A stretch of 28,955 nt of DNA from DASREM01 sp035652095 (GCA_035652095.1 DASREM010000043.1:1-28955); one strand, 5' to 3'. Counted from the stretch's first letter, positions 7,425 through 16,095 are shown. Made by a program: numbers and translations. The notes: a model not told the origin generated them from the letters alone.

Positions 7425-8459
7425 ATGCGACTGGTTACCTTCGAAGATCGATCGCGGCAATCCCGGATCGGTGCGTTGACCAATGATGGACGCATCGTTG
7501 ACCTGAACAGCGCTTGTGCCCTCTACCTGCGGGATGTGGAGAGCGAAAACGCGTACTACCGGCTTGCGGACGCCCTGGTCCCAGCAAATATGCGCGCCCT
7601 CTTCGAGGGAGGCGACACCAGCCTCGAAGCCGCGCACAAGGCGTTCGACTACGCCCTGCATCACGACGATGGCGTGACCGGCCCGCGCGGGGAAACCATT
7701 TTTCACGCTTCCGAGCAGGTGCATTTGAAGGCGCCGATCGTCCCGAAAAAGTTTTTCCATACCGCGGGTAATTTTCGTGAGCATCACGAGGAGGCCACAA
7801 AGGCCGGGTTCTCGCATCCAGTGATGCCGTGGATTGTTTTCTTTCAGAACGTGGATGCGATTATCGGACATGAAGAGAACGTGATCTACCCGGAGCATCT
7901 CACCCAGGAACTGGATTACGAACTGGAATTGGCTGTGGTGCTGAAGAGGGGCGGCAAGCACTTCACTCCCGAGGACGCAAAAGACTACATCGGCGGATAT
8001 GTGATCTTCAACGACATCACTGCTCGCGACATCCAGCGCCGCGAAATGAAGTCCGGAGTATTCAGTTTCTGCAAGGGCATCGATACGTTTTGTCCCCTGG
8101 GACCGTGGATCGTTACTGCCGACGAGATTGCGAACCCGCATAATCTGGCAATGGAGCTGCGCGTCAACGGCGAATCGCGGCAGAGATCGCATTCCAGCAA
8201 GATGTCGGTAAAAATCCCGGAGATTCTCTCCCATTACTCGCCGATGGGCTACAGCGCCGGCGATGTGGTTTCGACCGGCACGGTGTCCGGAGTGGCGGCC
8301 TTCAGCGGCGATCCCAAGGCCTGGTACCTGAAGGCCGGCGACGTCATGGAGTGCGAGATTGAAAACATCGGGGTGCTGCGTAACCGGGTAATCTCGTGGG
8401 AGGAGGCGTACGGGCACAAACCGGCAGCACTGGCAACGCAAGAGGCGATGAAGTCATAA
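7425..8459 (+). CDS. Fumarylacetoacetate hydrolase family protein
   Basis: A 344-residue enzyme of the FAH superfamily, whose members hydrolyse, decarboxylate or hydrate beta-dicarbonyl or 2-oxo acids, usually from aromatic catabolism. The catalytic core begins near residue 100. Metal ligands are visible as Glu166 and Glu168 in DYELELAVVL and Asp197 in FNDITARD, followed by the KGIDTFCPLGPW segment and STGTVSGV near the C-terminus, which are family hallmarks. The N-terminal 90 residues form the small domain. It lies 41 bases before the synthase-like gene on the same strand, so the two are probably co-transcribed. The reaction is unknown; by context it could process a product of the large minus-strand oxidation cluster, but that is inference. 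Confidence 0.88.
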   Translation: MRLVTFEDRSRQSRIGALTNDGRIVDLNSACALYLRDVESENAYYRLADALVPANMRALFEGGDTSLEAAHKAFDYALHHDDGVTGPRGETIFHASEQVHLKAPIVPKKFFHTAGNFREHHEEATKAGFSHPVMPWIVFFQNVDAIIGHEENVIYPEHLTQELDYELELAVVLKRGGKHFTPEDAKDYIGGYVIFNDITARDIQRREMKSGVFSFCKGIDTFCPLGPWIVTADEIANPHNLAMELRVNGESRQRSHSSKMSVKIPEILSHYSPMGYSAGDVVSTGTVSGVAAFSGDPKAWYLKAGDVMECEIENIGVLRNRVISWEEAYGHKPAALATQEAMKS

Positions 8460-8500
8460 TCGCTGCGCTTGCCCAAATCCTTGTCACGGGTTAACACCAG

Positions 8501-9697
8501 ATGAACACCAACTCAAAAATTTGGGTCAGCGATCTCAATGCCCGGCCCGAGGTAAGGTCCGGCTTCCCTGCAAAAGCGGTCCATTTCTACGACACCACGT
8601 TGCGCGACGGCGAGCAGACGGTCGGTGTCACGCTCTCGCCCCAGCAAAAACTCCAGATTGCACGCAAGCTCGACGAACTTGGCGTGACCCGTATCGAAGC
8701 GGGATTTCCGCGGGTCTCGCCCGAAGACGCCGAAGCCATTCAATTGATGCAGCAGGCGGGAATCAAGGCCGAACTCTGGGGATTTTCCCGCGCTGTCAAG
8801 GCGGACGTAGACGAACTGGTGCGGCTAGGACTGAAGGCATCGGTGATCGAGGCTCCGACCAGCGAAATCAAGTTGAAAGCCTACGGTATTTCGCATGAGG
8901 AAGTACTAAAGCGAATCAACGATGCGGTGCGCGCCGCCAGGCAGAACAACATCACAGTCGCGTTCTTCGCGGTGGATGGCACGCGCACCGAACTGGACTT
9001 CTTAAAGAGGGTTTACCTGGCAGCCCTCGACGCCGGAGCCGCCGAAATTGTTGTCGTGGACACCATCGGCGCCTGCGGGCCGGAAGCGGCCGCCATCCTG
9101 GTCGCAGAAGTTTGTCGCTGGGTCGGAGCTGGCATTCCCGTACATTGGCACGGGCATAACGACTTCGGCCTGGCCACCGCGTGTGCAGTGGCCGCGGTCC
9201 GTGCCGGCGCCTCGTGGATCCAGGGCACTATCAACGGTATGGGCGAACGCGCCGGCAATGCCGACATCTGCGAAATCGCGTTGGCCCTGAAGTGCCTGTA
9301 CGAGGTTCCTATCGCCCTCGATCTGACCAAGGTGCGCGAGGTTTCACAGGTAGTTTGCAAGCAAGCGGGCTACACCCTTGAAGCATGGAAGCCACTGGTT
9401 GGGGAAAATCTGTTCATGCGCGAAAGCGGGGCCGTCGCCAGCCAGTTTCATATGCCCGAGGCGATCGAACCGTACTCATCGGAACTGGTCAATGCAGACC
9501 GCTACGTGGTGCTGGGAAAAAAGAGCGGTCTCGACAGCATCAGAATCAAGGCTGAGCAACTGGGCCTGAACGTCGCCTCAGAGCAGCGCGCCGCAATCCT
9601 TGCCGAAGTCAAGAAACGGGCTGTTTCCAAGCGCGGGTTAGTCACCGACGAGGAATTCCGTGAGATTGTGGCCCAACTGGTACCGGTTGGGACCTAG
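8501..9697 (+). CDS. Homocitrate/2-isopropylmalate synthase-like enzyme
   Basis: A 398-residue member of the DRE-TIM (HMGL-like) family, which condenses or cleaves acyl-CoA and oxo acids. Signature motifs are DTTLRDGEQ at 31-39, the metal-binding HGHND at 217-221, and GMGERAGNA at 246-254. The length and lack of a C-terminal leucine-binding regulatory domain place it with NifV/homocitrate-synthase-like and related proteins rather than full LeuA. No nif or leu genes are nearby, so a role in nitrogenase cofactor or leucine synthesis is not supported. It follows the FAH-family gene closely. It ends in a CTAG that also holds the stop of the convergent gene. Substrates are not assignable from sequence. 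Confidence 0.85.
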   Translation: MNTNSKIWVSDLNARPEVRSGFPAKAVHFYDTTLRDGEQTVGVTLSPQQKLQIARKLDELGVTRIEAGFPRVSPEDAEAIQLMQQAGIKAELWGFSRAVKADVDELVRLGLKASVIEAPTSEIKLKAYGISHEEVLKRINDAVRAARQNNITVAFFAVDGTRTELDFLKRVYLAALDAGAAEIVVVDTIGACGPEAAAILVAEVCRWVGAGIPVHWHGHNDFGLATACAVAAVRAGASWIQGTINGMGERAGNADICEIALALKCLYEVPIALDLTKVREVSQVVCKQAGYTLEAWKPLVGENLFMRESGAVASQFHMPEAIEPYSSELVNADRYVVLGKKSGLDSIRIKAEQLGLNVASEQRAAILAEVKKRAVSKRGLVTDEEFREIVAQLVPVGT

Positions 9698-10299
9698 TTT
9701 CGCAATTCCACATCGCCCGCGGTCACATGCACGTGCAACCGGTGCGGGCCGCTTCCACTGGTTTCATAAGAACGGAATAATCCGCTTTTCTGCACATTGA
9801 ATGGGCCCATATCGAGGTCTCCGGCCCGAACCGAAGCGTCAACTTTGCCGTAGTCAGAGGTATTACCAACCTCGACGGTCAGATCGCCGGCCCACAACTC
9901 CACGTCTTTGTCGCCAATTAGGTCCTCGACGTTAACATCGCCGGCCTTCACTCGCAAACGCAGATTGGAATTCTTCGGAATCTCCACCCGGATGCGAAAG
10001 TCATTTCGCGGGCCGCCTGTAACTTTCAACGTTCCGCTGTTTCCTGCGGTTTTGAAATTCACCTTTACGTCTTCCAGATCTTTGTCGTTCTTGGGATCGA
10101 AATGAACCTTGACCTTGCTTTCCTCGCTGCCCCGGACAGTGACCTCTCCGGATCTTATCTGGAGATCGAGCCGGCCTCCCGATGGGAAATCGGCCACAAA
10201 GTCCTGCTTTCCCTGTTGAGTCAGGTCCACTGCCTGCTGTGCCCAGGCTACACACCCAAGAAGAATGCAGACGCTCAGCACTGCCGTGCTCCATCTCAT
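9694..10299 (-). CDS. Secreted DUF4097-like beta-repeat protein
   Basis: A 201-residue exported protein with a signal peptide in the first 20 residues. LLGC near residue 16 could alternatively be a lipobox. The mature part is a run of short strand units with G-D-V or G-E-V turns (SGEVTVRG, AGDVNVED, AGDLTVEV, AGDLDMG, AGDVELRN), the pattern of DUF4097-type beta-helix proteins. Function is unknown. The ATG at 10299 is chosen because GGAGG sits 7 bases upstream; a GTG at 10305 would overlap that site. It lies 54 bases after the monooxygenase gene and may be the last gene of the long minus-strand transcript. Its stop codon shares the palindrome CTAG with the stop of the convergent synthase-like gene, and I see no terminator between them. 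Confidence 0.75.
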   Translation of the reverse strand: MRWSTAVLSVCILLGCVAWAQQAVDLTQQGKQDFVADFPSGGRLDLQIRSGEVTVRGSEESKVKVHFDPKNDKDLEDVKVNFKTAGNSGTLKVTGGPRNDFRIRVEIPKNSNLRLRVKAGDVNVEDLIGDKDVELWAGDLTVEVGNTSDYGKVDASVRAGDLDMGPFNVQKSGLFRSYETSGSGPHRLHVHVTAGDVELRN

Positions 10300-10353
10300 A
10301 AACACACCTCCGCCTTAACCCGAGATACGAACGGAGGCAGGGCCCAGTTCCAC

Positions 10354-11421
10354 CTATTTCCGGAAATGTGGCAGCACGGCATCGCCAAACAGCTTTGCCT
10401 GGCCGGTGCGGTCGTCGCCCCAGATCTCGAGCATGATGTGGGTACAGCCGGCGGCACGATACTCTTCCAGCCGGTGAATGCATTCCTCGGGAGAACCGGC
10501 AATCGGACACACCTTGCGTAAGACCTCGTCCGTTACGGCCTGGGCAGCAGCCTTGCGACCGCCTTTTTCCATGGCATCGGCGATTGGCTGCAATTCTTCG
10601 CGGCTCAGTCCGGCGCAATCCAACAAGACATCTGCCGAGCCACGAATGTTTTGTACTTTGTTGGCAAGATACATGGCTGCCTGCTCGCGGGCGCCTTCCT
10701 TGCCTCGCTTCGAATCCTGGCCAATGCTGCCTACAATGACCGATCCCAATACCAGCGAGGCCGGATCTTTGCCTGCTTTGGCCGCTCCCTCTTCCATGTT
10801 CTTTTTTGAATACCGGACGAAAGCCGGCGTGGTGATGCTCGCCGTCAGCAACCCATCGCCAATCGAGCCTGACATCTTCTGCAGCACCGGGCCGGTGCCC
10901 GCGACATAGACAGGTGGCACGGCGCGAGCAGTGTGCGCGTCGCTCCTGAGAGGAGGTACATCGGCGGAGAAAACCTTGCCCTGGTATCGGAATGCGTCAC
11001 CATTAAGCACCCCGCGCACCACCTCAATGCTTTCGCGCATCACCGTAGCGGGGCCTACTTTCTCCCCCTCGCCTTCGCCAATCTCTTTCATGAAGATCTT
11101 TGAAGCGCCCAGGCCAAGCAGGAAACGGTCTCCGGCCAGGTCTTGCATCACCCGAGCCTCCATCGCGATCTGCACTGGATGCCGCGTGTAGGGAGAAATG
11201 ATTCCCCATCCCAGTTGAATCCTGCGGGTCTGCGCTGCGATGACCGCGAGAATCGCTGTCGAAGACCGCGCTTCAAAGCCGTGCTTGCGCCACCAGGGGT
11301 ATGCTTCGGCGATCCAGAATGCGTCGAATCCTGCGTCTTCGCAGGCCTTCGCCATGGCTACGGTTTCGCGTACCGGCTCCATGCTGAGTTGGAGGACACC
11401 AATATTGAAGGGAATGGTCAT
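10354..11421 (-). CDS. LLM-class oxidoreductase (F420- or FMN-dependent)
   Basis: A 355-residue TIM-barrel protein of the luciferase-like family. The segment about residues 70-120, with IQLGWGIISPYTRHPVQIA followed by the LGLGA motif, resembles methylenetetrahydromethanopterin reductase (Mer)-type and F420-dependent members. The N-terminus (AKACEDAGFDAFWIAE) and the C-terminal SPEECIHRLEEYRAAG are also typical. Family members use F420 or FMN for hydride transfer or oxygenation; which applies cannot be read from the sequence. It lies 70 bases downstream of a KPR-like gene, with a hairpin between. A second, different LLM gene is in the same cluster at 23161, so two oxidoreductases of this fold would act in one pathway. 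Confidence 0.88.
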   Translation of the reverse strand: MTIPFNIGVLQLSMEPVRETVAMAKACEDAGFDAFWIAEAYPWWRKHGFEARSSTAILAVIAAQTRRIQLGWGIISPYTRHPVQIAMEARVMQDLAGDRFLLGLGASKIFMKEIGEGEGEKVGPATVMRESIEVVRGVLNGDAFRYQGKVFSADVPPLRSDAHTARAVPPVYVAGTGPVLQKMSGSIGDGLLTASITTPAFVRYSKKNMEEGAAKAGKDPASLVLGSVIVGSIGQDSKRGKEGAREQAAMYLANKVQNIRGSADVLLDCAGLSREELQPIADAMEKGGRKAAAQAVTDEVLRKVCPIAGSPEECIHRLEEYRAAGCTHIMLEIWGDDRTGQAKLFGDAVLPHFRK

Positions 11422-11449
11422 GAATACCCTTTTGATTTATTTCAGCTGC

Positions 11450-11476
11450 AAGAGGCCCAGCTGAGCTGCGCCTCTT
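11450..11476 (-). repeat. Intercistronic stem-loop
   Basis: AAGAGGCCCAGC pairs with GCTGCGCCTCTT with one mismatch around a 3-base loop. There is no following T-tract on the minus strand, so it may attenuate or mark an RNA processing point between the KPR-like and LLM genes rather than end transcription. Confidence 0.5.
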
Positions 11477-11491
11477 CAAACAAACAACGGT

Positions 11492-12415
11492 TTAGTCGGG
11501 GTCCTTCCAGGAATGCTCCAGACCCTTGATCAGTTCCCACAACGCCTTGTTGAGCGGAGTGGGCACACCCACCTTCTCACCCCAGTTCACGATCGCTCCA
11601 TTCATGAAGTCGACCTCGGTCTGGCGCTTAGCCATCACATCCTGCAACATGCTGGCGCGATGTTTGCCGGGAGCGCTCGCGCCCTTCTGCACCAAGGCCC
11701 GCGGATCGCCATGCAACTCGATGCCCAGCTTTTTGGCCACGGCCTCTCCCTCCGCGATCACCTCATGGAACAGTTGGCCTGTGGGAGCGAAACGGGTGGC
11801 TGCTCCGTGGTGAAGCAGGGTCAAGGCGCCGACCGGATTGGTCGAAGCATTGAAGATGAGCTTGGTCCACTGTGCTCCACGCGCATCTTTCAGCGCAATG
11901 GTGTTCATGCCGGAACGCGTGATCAATCCCGCAAGTTCCTCGACCTTCGCGAAAGGGGTATGAGTGGGCTCAAAGGGCCCGATCCATGTATCGCCCTTGA
12001 TGTCGTAACCAACGTGGCCGGGTGCGATGGGATGCCCCGCAGGAAACGTAGTTCCGCGGATCACATATTTCACCCGCTCGGCGATGATTTCTTCGTTGCC
12101 GACTCCATTCTGCACCGAGCACACGGCGCTGTTTTCGTCGAAAATATGGGCGGTTTGTTCAATGGCGCCACGCGTGTGAATAGCCTTGGTCGCGACGATG
12201 CCGTAATCGCAACGCGGCAATTCTTTCGCATCGCTGGTGGCATTTACCTTCGCAGTGAAATCCGCCGCGCCCGAGAGCCGCAGCCCGTTCCTTCGGATCG
12301 CCTCCGTGTGCTCCTTCCATACGTCGTAGGCCCAGATTTCTGCTTCTCCGCCTTTGGCAAGGTGTGCGGCAAATAGGCTTCCAACCGCGCCACAACCCAC
12401 CACGCAAATCTTCAT
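11492..12415 (-). CDS. Ketopantoate reductase-like dehydrogenase (copy 2)
   Basis: A 307-residue ApbA/PanE-family protein. An N-terminal Rossmann domain has GCGAVGSL (GxGxxG at 7-12), and IVATKA follows at about 73-78. The C-terminal helical domain has the catalytic Lys185 in QWTKLIFNASTN and the conserved Glu267 in TEVDFMNG, the two residues used by E. coli PanE. The family reduces 2-oxo acids with NAD(P)H. Here the gene is one of two paralogues flanking the M24-M20-M24 genes, away from any pan genes, so pantothenate synthesis is unlikely and an oxo-acid intermediate of the cluster pathway is a better guess. It lies 51 bases after the M24 gene. Confidence 0.85.
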   Translation of the reverse strand: MKICVVGCGAVGSLFAAHLAKGGEAEIWAYDVWKEHTEAIRRNGLRLSGAADFTAKVNATSDAKELPRCDYGIVATKAIHTRGAIEQTAHIFDENSAVCSVQNGVGNEEIIAERVKYVIRGTTFPAGHPIAPGHVGYDIKGDTWIGPFEPTHTPFAKVEELAGLITRSGMNTIALKDARGAQWTKLIFNASTNPVGALTLLHHGAATRFAPTGQLFHEVIAEGEAVAKKLGIELHGDPRALVQKGASAPGKHRASMLQDVMAKRQTEVDFMNGAIVNWGEKVGVPTPLNKALWELIKGLEHSWKDPD

Positions 12416-12466
12416 GAACGATTGCCTTTCTGGTTTGACATCACTTGCGATGGATCATCGCACCGC

Positions 12467-13594
12467 TTACCGCGTCTCTTCGCCGCTGTAAAACTTCCAG
12501 GGCACATCGGCGAGGCACTCGCCCTCGCTCTTCCCAATGCGATAGGTATCCTGCGTGTACAGGCAGACCTTCCCGTCCTTGTCCACCACCTGAGGATGAA
12601 GGGAAAAGATCATGTTCTCCTTCAGTTGTACATCGCTGTTCGCGCCAATGGCCGGATGCTCGATCATGGTGGCGCCGATACTGTGGCCGGAGAGATGGCC
12701 GAGAGCAAACCCGTGTTTTGCAAAGGCATCGGCAACGGCGCGGTGAACATTGCTTGCCAGTTCTCCATCACGCATGAGCTTTCGTGCACTCTCAAGCGCC
12801 TCGGGATACGCGTCGGCCATGGCCTGAGTCCGGGAACTCAGCTTCCCACGAATCAGTGCGCGCGAAAACTCGACCCAGTAGCCGCCCGCCCCGGTAATTT
12901 CCAGGGAATACAAGAGCAAATCGTCTGCGGCAACCACTCGCTTGCCGGGGACTTTGAACGCCGCCTCCGCTTCTCCATGCGGCCCCGACAGCAGGATGTT
13001 CATCATCCGCGGCCCGGCCCCGCGGGCGAAGAACCTTTCCACCGCCGGCGCCATCACTTCAGCCTCGGTTTTGCCGGGCTCATAACCCTCGACTAACGCC
13101 CAGAAACCCTCGAGGATGATGTCCATCGCGTCGCGCACTTCCACCAGTTCCTCTTCGCTCTTCACCGCGCGTGCCATGTCGAACTCGAAGTCGAAGGGCA
13201 CCATTTCGAAGGATGCTTTGGCTAGTTCACGGTAATCGCGGACCGCCATTATGAAGTTCATCCCGTATACGCCCACCCGTTTCCATCCGCGCTCACGCCC
13301 CTGATCAGCGATCCAATGCCCCGGAACATCCGGCCAGACCTGATCCTTCACCCATGGCTTTGCCTTGTCTCCAATCCAACGCGCTTCCCTCGGAAATACC
13401 AGCGTAGGCTCGCCGCTTAGCGGGAAGATCACATAGACGTAGCGATGCACGATCTCGAAACCCGACATGTAGAAGACCGCGCCTTCAAATCCGGCGTACT
13501 GGTTCCCGCAGACAATCAGAGCATCCAGCCCCGCCTTTTGCATGGCGGAGCGAACGTTGGCATAACGGCGTTCGATTTCCTTTTGACTCGGCAA
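12467..13594 (-). CDS. M24-family (creatinase/prolidase-fold) protein with a degenerate metal site
   Basis: A 375-residue protein with the two-domain layout of aminopeptidase P/creatinase: an N-terminal domain to about 145 and a pita-bread C-terminal domain after it. The five usual metal ligands (Asp, Asp, His, Glu, Glu) are mostly replaced. The two Asp positions read as SLEITGAGGYWVEFSR (Glu232 and Glu242). His304 in SGHSIG is kept. The first Glu is His333 in FSLHPQ and the second is Gln348 in YTQDTY. Creatinase also lacks a metal centre in this fold, so a metal-free hydrolase is possible, as is a non-catalytic partner of the other M24 protein. I chose the TTG at 13594, preceded by GAGGAGG; a TTG at 13618 lacks a ribosome site. 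Confidence 0.8.
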   Translation of the reverse strand: MPSQKEIERRYANVRSAMQKAGLDALIVCGNQYAGFEGAVFYMSGFEIVHRYVYVIFPLSGEPTLVFPREARWIGDKAKPWVKDQVWPDVPGHWIADQGRERGWKRVGVYGMNFIMAVRDYRELAKASFEMVPFDFEFDMARAVKSEEELVEVRDAMDIILEGFWALVEGYEPGKTEAEVMAPAVERFFARGAGPRMMNILLSGPHGEAEAAFKVPGKRVVAADDLLLYSLEITGAGGYWVEFSRALIRGKLSSRTQAMADAYPEALESARKLMRDGELASNVHRAVADAFAKHGFALGHLSGHSIGATMIEHPAIGANSDVQLKENMIFSLHPQVVDKDGKVCLYTQDTYRIGKSEGECLADVPWKFYSGEETR

Positions 13595-13631
13595 TCTCCT
13601 CCTCAAACAAACCGGCAAGCTTAGGCCGGGG

Positions 13632-14903
13632 TTACTGTACCCCGCACAATTCAGCGGCAGTCAGGGCATACACTTTCGTGATATCAACCAGGGTCTTGAT
13701 CTCCACCTTCTCGCCCTCTTTATCGCGGGGACCGCTGGAAGGTCCATAATTCACGGTCTCCACGCCGTACCGGCTTAGCACGCTGGCGTCCGAGCACCAG
13801 GTCACGACCTCACGCTGCGGTCGCTTGCCCATGATGAATTCGTGATTAGCATCAATGGCTTTGATCATCTCGTGCTCTTCGCTGATGCGCGCTCCCGGCA
13901 CTGAGACATAGGTCTCGAACTCCAAGCCCCAGTCCGGATGTTTCTTTTCCAGGTCGAAGAACATCTGCTGGATGTTCCGTCGCGCCTCGCTCATCGGAAT
14001 GGTGGGAGGAACTCGTACGTCGAGGAACAAGTCCGTCTTCTCGGGCGTGCGGCTGGCCCTCCAGGCGTGACCGCCTCGAATTCCACCCAGGTTCACCAGC
14101 GCCTTCTTTCCGCCGTGCGCCGCGTTCTTCTCCCAGTTGGCTATCCACTTCATGACCGGGTCCATCAGTTCGTACATGCGACGGATGGAATTCATCTCCT
14201 CACGCCCTTCGCAGAACGCGGTATGCACATAGATCCCGGTACAAGAAATTCGCACCCACATGGACCCGAAGTGTTCCAGTACCAGATGCGTATCGGTGGG
14301 CTCGCCAAGAATGCACATGTCCGGCAACACTCCATGGTTCACCAGGTAGTGCGTGCCGTATCCGTAGCCGCGGTACTCTTTGCCCTTGAATTCGCCCCAC
14401 TGGGTTTTTTCGATCTCGCCGGCAACCGCTGCGACAATCACATCACCCTTCAACTTCACTCCGGCTCGCTGCAGGGCTTTTAGAGCATGCGTGTAGCACA
14501 CCAGCGCGCCCTTCATGTTGTAAATGCCAAGTCCGTAAATAAAGCCATCTTTCACAACCGCATTGGGTTTGTAACCGATTCCGGTCAGGAAATCTTCACG
14601 GCCGGTGTTCGAGGTGTCCATGTGGCCATTGAACATCAGGTTTTTGCCGCCACCTGCGCCACACCAGCGCCCAACCACATTGGCGCGCCCTTCTTCCACT
14701 TCCTGCCAGCTGACCTGCAATCCCAGTTGCTGAAGCGCATTCTGCATGTACTGCGCCATCTGCAACTCTTCCCCGGTGGGACTGGGAATGTTGATCACGT
14801 CGCAGGACATGGCGATGATCTCGTCCGCCCGGACCTCGGCAACAATCTTCTCCGCCAGCGTGGGGTCGAGATTCGATTTCGTCTTTGTGCTCACCGTTGC
14901 CAT
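13632..14903 (-). CDS. M20-family metallohydrolase-like protein
   Basis: A 423-residue protein of the ArgE/DapE/carboxypeptidase G2 family, which hydrolyses amide bonds with two metal ions. Landmarks are NGHMDT (His94, Asp96), the GEPT ligand Glu201, and the dimer-domain His227. Other positions differ. The bridging Asp of the usual ADMKG motif is Asn129 (YNMKG). The catalytic DEE motif reads GEIE (163-165). Near the C-terminus the usual last His is not seen in YGPSSGPRDKEGEKVE. The metal site is therefore probably altered, perhaps mononuclear. The start ATG directly abuts the stop of the upstream M24 gene, indicating coupled translation. A role in removing an acyl or amide group from a pathway intermediate is an inference. 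Confidence 0.85.
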   Translation of the reverse strand: MATVSTKTKSNLDPTLAEKIVAEVRADEIIAMSCDVINIPSPTGEELQMAQYMQNALQQLGLQVSWQEVEEGRANVVGRWCGAGGGKNLMFNGHMDTSNTGREDFLTGIGYKPNAVVKDGFIYGLGIYNMKGALVCYTHALKALQRAGVKLKGDVIVAAVAGEIEKTQWGEFKGKEYRGYGYGTHYLVNHGVLPDMCILGEPTDTHLVLEHFGSMWVRISCTGIYVHTAFCEGREEMNSIRRMYELMDPVMKWIANWEKNAAHGGKKALVNLGGIRGGHAWRASRTPEKTDLFLDVRVPPTIPMSEARRNIQQMFFDLEKKHPDWGLEFETYVSVPGARISEEHEMIKAIDANHEFIMGKRPQREVVTWCSDASVLSRYGVETVNYGPSSGPRDKEGEKVEIKTLVDITKVYALTAAELCGVQ

Positions 14904-16088
14904 TCAGGATCCCGCCAGGCGAAAATCATCGGGGTAGCTGCATAACTTTTCATTCCCGTTGGCGGTGACCAGAAAATCGTCTTCCAGCCGCAGGCCGCCT
15001 CCACCGGGCCAGTAAATGCCAGGCTCGATGGCGAGAACCATTCCTTTTCGCATACTTCCGCCGCCCGCCTGGTGCGCGTACGGAGGCTCGTGCGCTCGCG
15101 CCCCGACCCCGTGGCAAATCGGATGTGACGGTTGACCGGGATATCCGCCTTCTTGAATTCGCGCGCGAATCATGCGGTCGAGTTCAGGGAAACCTGCTCC
15201 CTCCTTCGCAAACCCCACCGCCTCATTGAAAACCTTCAGCAAGAGGTCGAGCAGCTTGTGGTATTCCGGCGTGAGTTCCCCTGGACATGCATTCTTTGTC
15301 AGATCGGTCCAGTAACCGTCCACACAGACCCAGATTTCAAACAATGTAGGCTCGTTCTTCTGGATCGGGCGATCTCCGGTAGCAGTGAAGGTCGCGATCC
15401 CTTTCCCCGACCATACCAGGGTGAAGGCGCGCGCCATTTCCACTTTGCCTTTGTAACCGACCCCAAGCCCGTGTACATAGGATTCATACATCCCGCCAAC
15501 TTCACTTTCCTTCATGCCCGGACGCATATGCTCGCGCGTGTAGTCCATGGCCATGGCGGCGAGTTCGTTGGCCAGTTTCATGCGCTCAATTTCCTGCTCG
15601 GTCTTGATCGCGCGACATTCGCTCAGCAGAGGCGTCGCATCGACAACCTGTCCCGAAACTTTCTTGAATGCTTCGAAGTAATTTTGCGTTGGGGTCGTCG
15701 GCTCGCCTACCATGCGGTCCGAAGCCTGTGTCCCCATATTCAGCTCAACCGCAACCTTGTCGGTCGCTCCTTTTTCCTTCAGGACCTCCAAGGCTACGTC
15801 CAGGGCACGGTATTGCGGTGGCCGCGGATCTGCCGGGTGATAACTCTTGAAAAGCCGGATGTCCTTGGTCCATGAATTCCGCTCCGCATCGCCTAATTGC
15901 GGTTCAATCGCAATCAGCGTGGGCTCACCTTGCTGCGGAAACACCACCGCGTCGTATCCCTTCATGCACCAGTAATTCGAGAGGTACACGATATTGTCGG
16001 GGGCGCGAACTACGATCGCGCTGATGCCTTCGTCGCGCATGCGCGCGCGAACTCGCTCGAGCTTAAGTTCGTCCCTGGCCCAGATCAT
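14904..16088 (-). CDS. M24-family metallopeptidase (prolidase/creatinase type)
   Basis: A 394-residue Xaa-Pro-peptidase-fold protein. The N-terminal creatinase-type domain covers about 1-160, and the catalytic pita-bread domain follows. Ligands read as Glu251 in place of the first Asp (LFEIWVCVDGYWTDLTK, 11 residues before the second), then Asp262, His326 in CHGVGARAH, Glu355 in AIEPGIY and Glu369 in RLEDDFLVT. Four of five are canonical and the fifth is conservative, so it is probably active. Members split Xaa-Pro bonds or other C-N bonds (creatine, ectoine). It is the intact counterpart of the degenerate M24 gene at 12467 and lies 7 bases after a KPR-like gene. Substrate unknown. Confidence 0.87.
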   Translation of the reverse strand: MIWARDELKLERVRARMRDEGISAIVVRAPDNIVYLSNYWCMKGYDAVVFPQQGEPTLIAIEPQLGDAERNSWTKDIRLFKSYHPADPRPPQYRALDVALEVLKEKGATDKVAVELNMGTQASDRMVGEPTTPTQNYFEAFKKVSGQVVDATPLLSECRAIKTEQEIERMKLANELAAMAMDYTREHMRPGMKESEVGGMYESYVHGLGVGYKGKVEMARAFTLVWSGKGIATFTATGDRPIQKNEPTLFEIWVCVDGYWTDLTKNACPGELTPEYHKLLDLLLKVFNEAVGFAKEGAGFPELDRMIRARIQEGGYPGQPSHPICHGVGARAHEPPYAHQAGGGSMRKGMVLAIEPGIYWPGGGGLRLEDDFLVTANGNEKLCSYPDDFRLAGS

Positions 16089-16095
16089 TCTTTTC

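Noticed and set aside
7254..8441. Long minus-strand frame of 395 residues
   Set aside because: It is antisense to the FAH-family gene, which has clear catalytic motifs. The minus translation is His/Arg-rich without family features, as expected from a GC-rich shadow frame.
8501..9697. NifV or LeuA assignment
   Set aside because: There are no nif or leu genes nearby and no C-terminal regulatory domain. Only the family level is supportable.
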